Shown: one piece after another, positions 52,697-62,234 of the stretch
How positions within the stretch are numbered: position 1 is the stretch's first letter
Layout: the number at the start of each line of letters is the position of its first letter
Origin: Clostridiales bacterium
GTDB taxonomy: Bacteria > Bacillota > Clostridia > Oscillospirales > CAG-272
Assembly: GCA_003523225.1 (NCBI GenBank)
Contig: DPGK01000004.1
Location: forward strand, 1-64,000
Direction: 5' to 3'
DNA: 64,000 bases
Made by a program: the position numbers and the translations under genes
The notes under the pieces: model-generated
Seen by the model: the letters and a program-made list of their open reading frames with translations, nothing else
Told to the model about the DNA's origin: nothing
Database searches by the model: none

Positions 52697-55105
52697 ATGA
52701 GCCTTATACGTTATGAATTCAAAAAGATTTCCTCCTACCGTATGCTTTGGATACTATTGGCGCTGCTTCTTGTGGCGAATGCCGTTATCGGATACTATAC
52801 CTCTTACCGTGTGGCTCTTTGGCGTGTCGCGGAAAATATAAGAGTGGATTATGAAAAAGACCCGCAGGCAGTGCTTGACTATTACGGGGAATTGATGAAG
52901 GTTTATGAGGAATACTCACAACGGAAAACGGAATGGATGCAGAACGGCAGAAGGGGAGAAGAGCCGAAGCTGGACTTGCCAAATACATACGGGTATGATG
53001 ACAGATTCGACGACAGACGCTCGATCGCGCGCTTTCTTGAACAGAGGGAATATGCGCTTTCGTATTCGGGCGATGTGGAGAAAATGGCTGTTGCCGCACA
53101 TGAGAGCAAGGAGGATCTGCTTTATGCATACTATTGGATAGATGAAGATTCATACGCCTGCCGCAGGCTGTCTCTTATGGAAAACTCATATCTGAATGTT
53201 CTTGAGAAGGCGCAGCGGGCGGAAAATATAAGCGACGAGGAAGGACGCGGCTGGAATCAGGTGCTGAAGCATGGGGAATCGAATGTATTCATCCTGATAA
53301 TAGTTATGGCGGGAGCGGGGCTTATCTTTCTCTCGGAATTCGGTCCTGCGTCGCTGTTGCTGCATTCTCAGCCGCGCGGCAGACTGCACACTGCTGCGGC
53401 AAAGCTATGCGTGCTTTTTGTCCTTGTCTGCGTTACGGTGGTATTGTTTACGCTTAGCACGATACTTGGGGTGGGCATAAAGTGCGGAGGAATGTCTGAC
53501 ATCGGGGCGATGCTTGGCGTGTTCTCGGATTTTCGCGCCACTCCGTGCGCGTGGACGGTAGGCGAAAGCGTTCTCGTAGCTTTGTTTGTAAGGATAGCGG
53601 TATTTTCCATTATTGCTTTCTTTACCGCCGCACTGTGCCTTTTGTTCAGAAATGTTCCGCTTGGCTTTTTCGCCTCGTTTGCGGTAGTCGCTGCTCAGTT
53701 TGCGCTTTATATGACTGCTGACAGCCCGATGATGAAATATCTGAACCTTGTGGGTATGGTAATGTTTTATCCGCTGGTCGAGGATTTCAGGTGCTTTGCC
53801 ATTGAAAATTTTGCTGTGGGATATATACAGTATGCAGCCGTTATACTGCCGCTTTTGCTGGCGGGGCTTTCTGCCGCAGTGCTTGCCGGATTTTCATTCG
53901 CACGTCTGGGCGTGGGTGCGCGTATACCGCGGCTTTCCGGAGCCATACAGCCGCGCACTGACAAAAAGACCGGAAAAAAACGCAGACCTTCCCGCGCCGG
54001 TCGCCGACTGCGCTCACCTTTGTTTGTCGGTATCTTCAGCGGTGAAGTGCGTAAAAGCCTGCTGAGCTTTTCAGTCATTATTCTGATAGCCGTCTGTTGC
54101 GCAGGGCGCGTCTGGCTGATGCGGAACAGCTACTCGACCTCACGTACTCTCACCGATGCAATGGTGCTTGAATACATGAATGAGCTTGAGGGTGAGGTAA
54201 GTGACGAAAAATTCGATGATATTTCAAGCAAAGTAAAAGAAATATCCTCAACCAAGAACGCGATGACAGATGTACGCGAGGGATATTTTGCCGGAACGAT
54301 AACAAAAGAAGAATATAGCGAATACTGGAAGAACTATCAGTATGCCGTGGAGCATGAAGATGCGATGAACAGGGTAAACCGGCACGGAATGTATCTGAGG
54401 CAGATAGAAAAGCGAGAGCAAAGCCCGTGGTTCTTCTTTGATTACGACTGGGAAAAGGTATGCTGCACAGGTGTCGACATAATTCTTGTTGCACTGCTTG
54501 TGTTTATTTGCTCCGGTGTGTTTGCCGATGAATACCGCAAGGTAGGCTCGCGCGGCAGCATGGCTGAGCTTCTGCGCAGTACCAGGCGCGGCAGAGGGCA
54601 GCTTTTTGCAAGCAAGCTGGTGTTTGTGTTTATTATCAGCGCGGTGTTTGCGCTTGCCTTCACTTTGACTGAGCTTTATTTCATACAAAAGTACTGCTAT
54701 TTGCCTGCCGGTGATGCTCCGCTGGTGTCAATGGAGATGTTTGTAAACACCACGGGAGAGTTTACGGTCGGCGATTATGTGAAAATTATGTTTGTTGAAC
54801 GGGCGATCGCAGTTGTGGTTGTGGCGCTTGCGGTGGCACTTCTGGGAATGTTCATAAAAAACAAGCTGTTTTTGCTGTGCGTCTCCGCGCTTGCTGTGTT
54901 CGCTCCTGTTGCCCTTGCCGGACTGGGAGTCAGCGCGGTAATGTACATTTTTCCTGTCGGCGCGTTGTCATTTACCGACCTGTATCTTGGAAGCACCTCG
55001 CTTCACGTGGGCGGAGATTGGGGATACATTTATATATATTTTGCAGTATATACGGCGCTTGCCGTGCTGCTTGCCTTAATGGCACGCAGAAAATATTGCA
55101 AATGA
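52697..55105 (+). CDS. Large ABC-2-like membrane permease without ATPase neighbour
   Basis: The 802-residue protein has two halves, each beginning with a membrane helix and a long outside loop. The first starts MSLIRYEFKKISSYRMLWILLALLLVANAVIGYY. The second half repeats the layout after the LLSFSVIILIAVCCAG helix. About twelve membrane segments are visible, ending ARRKYCK. It resembles ABC-transporter permeases of gut Clostridia that pair with a separate ATPase; none is adjacent, so it may be an orphan or borrow another ATPase. GGAG precedes the start. A related broken gene lies at 57643. Confidence 0.7.
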   Translation: MSLIRYEFKKISSYRMLWILLALLLVANAVIGYYTSYRVALWRVAENIRVDYEKDPQAVLDYYGELMKVYEEYSQRKTEWMQNGRRGEEPKLDLPNTYGYDDRFDDRRSIARFLEQREYALSYSGDVEKMAVAAHESKEDLLYAYYWIDEDSYACRRLSLMENSYLNVLEKAQRAENISDEEGRGWNQVLKHGESNVFILIIVMAGAGLIFLSEFGPASLLLHSQPRGRLHTAAAKLCVLFVLVCVTVVLFTLSTILGVGIKCGGMSDIGAMLGVFSDFRATPCAWTVGESVLVALFVRIAVFSIIAFFTAALCLLFRNVPLGFFASFAVVAAQFALYMTADSPMMKYLNLVGMVMFYPLVEDFRCFAIENFAVGYIQYAAVILPLLLAGLSAAVLAGFSFARLGVGARIPRLSGAIQPRTDKKTGKKRRPSRAGRRLRSPLFVGIFSGEVRKSLLSFSVIILIAVCCAGRVWLMRNSYSTSRTLTDAMVLEYMNELEGEVSDEKFDDISSKVKEISSTKNAMTDVREGYFAGTITKEEYSEYWKNYQYAVEHEDAMNRVNRHGMYLRQIEKREQSPWFFFDYDWEKVCCTGVDIILVALLVFICSGVFADEYRKVGSRGSMAELLRSTRRGRGQLFASKLVFVFIISAVFALAFTLTELYFIQKYCYLPAGDAPLVSMEMFVNTTGEFTVGDYVKIMFVERAIAVVVVALAVALLGMFIKNKLFLLCVSALAVFAPVALAGLGVSAVMYIFPVGALSFTDLYLGSTSLHVGGDWGYIYIYFAVYTALAVLLALMARRKYCK

Positions 55106-55183
55106 TGCCTTGCTGTATCAGAGCGCACTGTAATTCAGAACAAATTAAACGAATTAAAAATTCAGACAAGGCAGGTGACAGGC

Positions 55184-56389
55184 ATGAAAAGATGTGCGGT
55201 CGGGTTTATTATCATTTGCATTATTATAAATATGGTGACTCTTGCCGGATGTATGGATGACGGCAATATTGATATCGGCGGGGACGTATATTCCACAAAG
55301 GTCGAAAGAGAAGGTGTCGCGGTATACGGAAAGTACATATATCTTGACAAGATGAGTATGTGTCGATACGATATGAAGAAAAATATTATGTCACCTGCGT
55401 GTACAGACCCGGAATTCAGCGGCGACTGTCCGCTTGATTGTGTAATGACATATATAATCGGTGTTTATGACGGCAGATTGTATTTTTCAGCCTTTCAGGC
55501 GTACACGCACTATCTGTTTTATGCTTATCAGGAGCTTGCCACAGGGAAGGTAATAGTTGTTGATACTCTTGATTTTGCCGAGAGCGACGGAGGGGCGCAG
55601 GGCAACTATTATAACGGGTATCTTTATTACCCCAAGATGATACTGCGTGATGGCGGCGACGCCTCAAAGCCTGAGGATTATGACAAGTGTATCGTTGAGA
55701 CGGAGGTAAACGGCGGCGAAGGCAGAACCGTTTATACCTGCGGCGCCGGCGAGGGGCTTATGAGTGTTTGCGGAGGATATATGATCTTTACCTGCGGCGA
55801 CGGTATGTTCAGTATCGACCTGAAGACCAACGAAAAAAAGACGCTTTGTGATCTTTTACCGTCGAGTGTTATTGTATATCTTGACGGAAAAATATATTTT
55901 ATGTCGTATTCCGGCGATTGTGCTACGTCCGAGTACAGCAGAATGCAGTACGGCGCTTACAGGCTGAAGTGTATAGACCTTGCCACAGGAGTGGTAAGAG
56001 AGCCCGTGAGTGTCCCCATCGTTTCATTCAGCCTTACCGATGACGCGATATATTATGCTCCGTTTGAGCTCAGGCACACATATATTCCGGATGACTACAA
56101 GGAGCATCCTGAGGATGTACGGGTCATGACGGCTTCACCGACGCTTCATCGCTGCGCGCTTGACGGCTCTGGCGATGAGGAGATCTACACAAATGAAAAC
56201 TGGATGTACTCGGATACGTTTATTGTGGTAAACAACAAGCTGTACGGCTGGATGTCAGATCTGAACCACGGTCAGCAGAAAAATGAAATCAAATTAAGCT
56301 GGGGATATATTGATATGAAAACAGGCGGTGACCCTATATTGACGCAGATGGACGAGCGGCTGCTGGAGCGTATCAACAAAATGAGATAA
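55184..56389 (+). CDS. Lipoprotein with propeller-like repeats, paralogue-like
   Basis: The 401-residue protein has a lipoprotein signal (VTLAGC-MDD). Its body repeats strands such as DGRLYFSAF, GKIYFMSYSG and DAIYYAPFE, and the motif ACTDPEFSGDCPLDC near residue 75 parallels the CPTDC motif of the lipoprotein at 51191. Both may be extracytoplasmic sensors or binding proteins on either side of the permease gene, which is an inference from order. The start is ATG at 55184; a GTG at 55175 is possible. Confidence 0.6.
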   Translation: MKRCAVGFIIICIIINMVTLAGCMDDGNIDIGGDVYSTKVEREGVAVYGKYIYLDKMSMCRYDMKKNIMSPACTDPEFSGDCPLDCVMTYIIGVYDGRLYFSAFQAYTHYLFYAYQELATGKVIVVDTLDFAESDGGAQGNYYNGYLYYPKMILRDGGDASKPEDYDKCIVETEVNGGEGRTVYTCGAGEGLMSVCGGYMIFTCGDGMFSIDLKTNEKKTLCDLLPSSVIVYLDGKIYFMSYSGDCATSEYSRMQYGAYRLKCIDLATGVVREPVSVPIVSFSLTDDAIYYAPFELRHTYIPDDYKEHPEDVRVMTASPTLHRCALDGSGDEEIYTNENWMYSDTFIVVNNKLYGWMSDLNHGQQKNEIKLSWGYIDMKTGGDPILTQMDERLLERINKMR

Positions 56390-56446
56390 ATACCCGGCGG
56401 TGCTGTGACTGAACACACTTTGCATGATAACATGAGGTGGAAATAT

Positions 56447-57601
56447 ATGAAGCGATATTTTGCTTTGGCAGTTATTATGTGTCTGCTTTGTTTAGGTGTC
56501 TGCCTTGCAGGCTGCTCCGCAAAGACGGAAAGCACGGATCATACCGTTACCTTTGACTGGAAGTATAACGGAATAATTGATAAGGTGCCTGCCGATAACG
56601 GTGAAAAAGTTACGCCTCCTGCGAATGTGTATCGTCCGAATTATGACTTTGATGGATGGTATTTTGAGGACGAGTACGGCGACGGGATACCGTGGGATTT
56701 TGAAAATCATATTGTTTCCGGCGATATGACGCTTACCGCACGCTGGTCTCCCGCTGCCTTTTTCGTGTATTTTGATCCGAACGGAGGCGTTGGCAACACA
56801 GAAGACTCCACCGCGTACTGGGGTGAGTATTTTACATTCCCGACTGTAGTTAGAGAAGGATATTATTTTGCAGGATGGTTTTTTCTGGGGTACAAATATT
56901 CAGACGGCGTATGGGAGATAAATCGCTCGCCGCAAACAGACCCCCGAGGAGACGGTAACTGCGAGGTAAGATTTACAGCTTATTGGGTGACATATACTCC
57001 GGAAATGGCTTTGACATTTGGCAGCTATGAGCAGGATAATGTTGCCGCTGACGGCGCAGAACCGCTTGAATGGTTTGTTATAGACTATGACCGCGAGAGC
57101 GACCGGTATCTGCTGTTTTCAAAGAAGATAATTGATTTCAGAATGTATAATAACGAGCTTGAGCGCGGCGTTACATGGAAGGAATCGGATATCCGTGAGT
57201 GGCTGAACGGCGAGCTGCTTGGAGAGATGTTTTCTGATGAGGAGCTGAAATATGTATGCGATTCTTATCTTGAGGATACCGGGACACACGACAGGCTTTT
57301 TCTGATAAATAAAGCGGAATTAAAAGAAAAAGCAGGGTTTGACAAAAGGTTTACCTCAACGCGTAGCATCGCAACGCCGTATGCGCTGACAAAGGAGCAT
57401 GAAATGCACAATGATTCATGGTACAGCTACTGGCTCCGCACTTCGTACTGCTCGGCGATGATCGCCGGAGATAATATGGCAATTATGGGCGGAGAAACTC
57501 CATCCGGAGGCGGTTATTGCTGTTATGAGGGCGTGCGTCCTTGCTTTTGGCTTGACGGCGCGGCATTGAAGGAAAATGTGGCTGTCAGATGCGACGGATG
57601 A
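56447..57601 (+). CDS. Lipoprotein with Flg_new/InlB-B repeats and DUF6273-like domain
   Basis: The 384-residue protein has a lipoprotein signal (VCLAGC-SAK). Two bacterial-repeat units follow (YDFDGWYFEDEYG...DMTLTARW and FVYFDPNGG...YYFAGWFFLG), which are Flg_new/InlB B-type beta-grasp repeats used as spacers on surface proteins. From residue about 195 a DUF6273-like domain begins (FGSYEQD, LEWFVIDYD, VTWKESDIREWLNGELLGEMFSDEE) and ends with YWLRTSYCSAM and VRPCFWLDG. The domain has no known activity. The start is the ATG after GAGGTGG. Confidence 0.75.
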   Translation: MKRYFALAVIMCLLCLGVCLAGCSAKTESTDHTVTFDWKYNGIIDKVPADNGEKVTPPANVYRPNYDFDGWYFEDEYGDGIPWDFENHIVSGDMTLTARWSPAAFFVYFDPNGGVGNTEDSTAYWGEYFTFPTVVREGYYFAGWFFLGYKYSDGVWEINRSPQTDPRGDGNCEVRFTAYWVTYTPEMALTFGSYEQDNVAADGAEPLEWFVIDYDRESDRYLLFSKKIIDFRMYNNELERGVTWKESDIREWLNGELLGEMFSDEELKYVCDSYLEDTGTHDRLFLINKAELKEKAGFDKRFTSTRSIATPYALTKEHEMHNDSWYSYWLRTSYCSAMIAGDNMAIMGGETPSGGGYCCYEGVRPCFWLDGAALKENVAVRCDG

Positions 57602-57642
57602 GTATGAAAGCGCAACCGCATTATCAGTGAGGGGGCAACAAA

Positions 57643-58331
57643 ATGTTAAGGACTGAGCTCAGGAAGATACTTGGCTCAAACGTGGTAATATGGCTTTTTG
57701 TGTGTCTTCTGGCGCTTGACTTCGGGCTGGTATGCTGGACTTCCGGGAAAGGTTCTGCCGGTAAAGCCGCGGTGCGTAAGGCGTATGACGCTTACCTTAT
57801 CGACCCCGACGGGACTGATGAGTACTATAAAGGTCTTGAAAGAATGTTTATTGCCGGCTTCCGCGATGATGACCTGAAGCTGCCCGTTACATATGATGCC
57901 TCGGGAAACGTGGATGATCTTGCGGTGCTTGACCAAATATTTTGCCTGACCCCGGATCACTCCTTGCTTCGGTTATGGGCTTTGATAGTGTTTCTTCGGG
58001 AATCACAATAAGGGGATTCATTGCTTTGTCGCTTCTGATGTGTTTGGCGGGCGGGATGCTTATGGCAATTGCGTCGGTAGCTCTTTCGGGTCTTTGCCGC
58101 AGGGTACTTCCCGCTGTTGCAGCGTCAGTGATCCTGACTTTACTGCCTGAGGTGCTCTTCCGCACCGGAGTAGATGCGCTGCGCGACTCAACTGCGCTGA
58201 CCTTCACGGCGCTGGGCAGTATGATAAGCGGTGCTTCCGATCCGATGATTTATGCCTCGATGATCTGCGTGCTTCATATTCTGCTCTGCGTATGTCTTGC
58301 CCTCGGCGCGCGAAAGCGTTTCTGTGGGTAA
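57643..58331 (+). pseudogene. Broken ABC-type permease, paralogue of the one at 52697
   Basis: The first frame (57643-58011) starts MLRTELRKILGSNVVIWLFVCLLALDF, like the start of the permease at 52697, and stops after LTPDHSLLRLWALIV. The second frame (from 57942) continues with membrane segments RGFIALSLLMCLAGGMLMAIASVALS and the LCVCLALGARKRFCG end. A frameshift near 57960 and a large internal deletion are needed to join them; the central loop and second half start are missing. GAGGGGG precedes the start. It is most likely a decaying gene. Confidence 0.7.
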
Positions 58332-58363
58332 AGTAAGCACCGTGGAGATTTTAAGTCTTGACA

Positions 58364-58416
58364 GCGGCAACTTTCATGTATGTTTATCATGTCATGAGAG
58401 TTGCCGCGTATTTTTG
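58364..58416. terminator. Terminator hairpin between the broken permease and the symporter gene
   Basis: GCGGCAACTTTCATG and CATGAGAGTTGCCGC form a long stem with one mismatch, followed by GTATTTTTG on the plus strand. The minus-strand symporter gene converges on it. Confidence 0.82.
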
Positions 58417-58440
58417 AATTTGAAATACCCATGAAGTGCA

Positions 58441-59859
58441 TTATTTGTCCTTATCAATTATCTTTTCGGTCTCCTCTCTTACGTCACGACGAAGAAGGAA
58501 CAGGGCGGCGATATTGATGAGCGTCATTATTCCGATTGAAAAATCGGCAAGCGTCCACACCCCGCCGGGAGGAGAAACAGCCCCGACATATGCTGCGGAG
58601 GCATACAGCAGGTTGAAGACGCGGCGGGCGAGCCTTTCGTGTTTCCCTGAAAGCCCCAGCATAGCGACGCATTCCTGACCGTAATACGCCCAGCACACGA
58701 CGGTCGCCAGCCCGAAAAGCAGAACTGCGGCGGCAAGCACCCAGTCAGCCCAGCCGCCGAGCGTTGCGGAATATGCGCGCACCGTCATCATGACCGAATT
58801 TTCGCCGTATACGGCTACCTCACCGTAATTTACAAGTATCACAAATGCCGTTGCTGTGCATAACAGTACGGTATCTACCAGCACCTCGGCTATGCCGAGG
58901 AAGCCCTGCTTTGCCGCAGAGTCGGTGTCGGAGGCGGAATGTGCCAGTGGGGAGGTGCCGCAGCCCGCTTCATTTGACATCAGTCCGCGCATGACGCCGT
59001 AGCGCACCGCGCGGGAAAGAAAAAATCCTCCGATCCCCGCGGTGGCGGTTCGTATCCACGTGCCGCCGCGCGCTTTTTCTTCCCGGATAAATGAAAAAGC
59101 GTCGCTTATGATCTCCCACGCCACGCGCGGAAGCTCGGGCGCGCGTATTATAAGCACTGCCGCCGAGAGCAGGCAGAAGCCTGCCGTCATGAACGGCACG
59201 ATCGCTCCGCAGGCGTCGGAAATACGTTTCAACCCTCCGGAGGCTATTATCAGCGCCGTAAGAGCCATAGCCGCGCCGCAAATGCGGCGGTCAAGTCCGA
59301 AAATTCCCTCAAGCGCTCCGGCAACGGCGTTTACCTGCACTATGCACCCCATGCTGAGCGCGTCAAGCAGACAAAGCAGTGCAAAAAGTCCTCCGAGGAA
59401 CGCTCCGATCCGCGCGTGACGCCTTTCCGCAAATGCTTTTTTTATGTAAATGGGAGCGCCTCCGCGCATACGTTCGCCGTCACGGCGGCGGTGCTTGACT
59501 CCAAGCACTGTTTCGGAATATTTAAGCGAGGCGGCAAGCAGGGCGGAGAGCAACATCCAGAACACCGCACCCGGACCGCCCCACCATATTGCCGCGGATA
59601 CTCCGACGATATTTCCGACTCCGAGAGTTCCGGCGAGTGCCAGAGACAGCGCCCGCAGTGGAGAGACCGAGGTGCCCGGCTTTTTGTCCGGACCGGCGCT
59701 GACAGTATCCGTTTTTTTTCGCGCAAGCAGTGAGCGCGCACCTGACCTCAGCGCCCGCGGGCTCCACACGTGCGTATAAATGCCCAAAAAAATTCCCGCT
59801 GCGACAAGAAGTGACGGCAGAGCCGCCCCGATTATATATCTGTTTACGAACTCAAACAC
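58441..59859 (-). CDS. Sodium:alanine/glycine symporter, AGCS family
   Basis: The 472-residue membrane protein has about eleven helices and family motifs: LAGTLGVGNIVGVSAAIWWGGPGAVFWM near residue 78, SLKYSETVLGVKHRR, RYGVMRGLMSNEAGCGTSPLAHSAS and WAYYGQECVAML. It imports alanine or glycine with sodium. The start codon is GTG with GGGTGA upstream. It is monocistronic, between a pseudogene and groES. Confidence 0.93.
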   Translation of the reverse strand: MFEFVNRYIIGAALPSLLVAAGIFLGIYTHVWSPRALRSGARSLLARKKTDTVSAGPDKKPGTSVSPLRALSLALAGTLGVGNIVGVSAAIWWGGPGAVFWMLLSALLAASLKYSETVLGVKHRRRDGERMRGGAPIYIKKAFAERRHARIGAFLGGLFALLCLLDALSMGCIVQVNAVAGALEGIFGLDRRICGAAMALTALIIASGGLKRISDACGAIVPFMTAGFCLLSAAVLIIRAPELPRVAWEIISDAFSFIREEKARGGTWIRTATAGIGGFFLSRAVRYGVMRGLMSNEAGCGTSPLAHSASDTDSAAKQGFLGIAEVLVDTVLLCTATAFVILVNYGEVAVYGENSVMMTVRAYSATLGGWADWVLAAAVLLFGLATVVCWAYYGQECVAMLGLSGKHERLARRVFNLLYASAAYVGAVSPPGGVWTLADFSIGIMTLINIAALFLLRRDVREETEKIIDKDK

Positions 59860-59962
59860 TCAAATCACCCGCTATTATGTATATTCGCCGCCCGGGTTGG
59901 CAATTACAAAGCCGGGTGCTAAAATAAATTGTTAATAAAGTGTTAATTCGCGCTTTGGGTAC

Positions 59963-59990
59963 TTGATTTTTTCCATTATTGTAGTACAAT
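59963..59990 (+). promoter_or_regulatory. Promoter of groES-groEL
   Basis: TTGATT and TACAAT are separated by 16 bp, with the CIRCE repeat just downstream. Confidence 0.75.
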
Positions 59991-60003
59991 TATACTCGCA
60001 AGG

Positions 60004-60382
<379 letters not shown>

Positions 60383-60388
60383 GCATAG

Positions 60389-62056
<1,668 letters not shown>

Positions 62057-62072
62057 TAACAGAATGATCCGT

Positions 62073-62122
62073 GGGGCTGTTGCATTGCCGGCTTTATGCC
62101 GGCGTGCAGCAACCCCTTGTTT
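62073..62122 (+). terminator. Terminator of groES-groEL
   Basis: GGGGCTGTTGCA and TGCAGCAACCCC pair (two G-U) around an inner GCCGGC/GCCGGC hairpin, followed by TTGTTTTC. Confidence 0.85.
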
Positions 62123-62234
62123 TCGATATCCGGCTACTGTCCCCCTGACGGACAAATGGCTTCGGGGGGGCAGGGTGTGTTGGCACGTCTGTCCCTTTTT
62201 TCGTATAAAATCAGAAAAATCAAGAGGTATTGAC

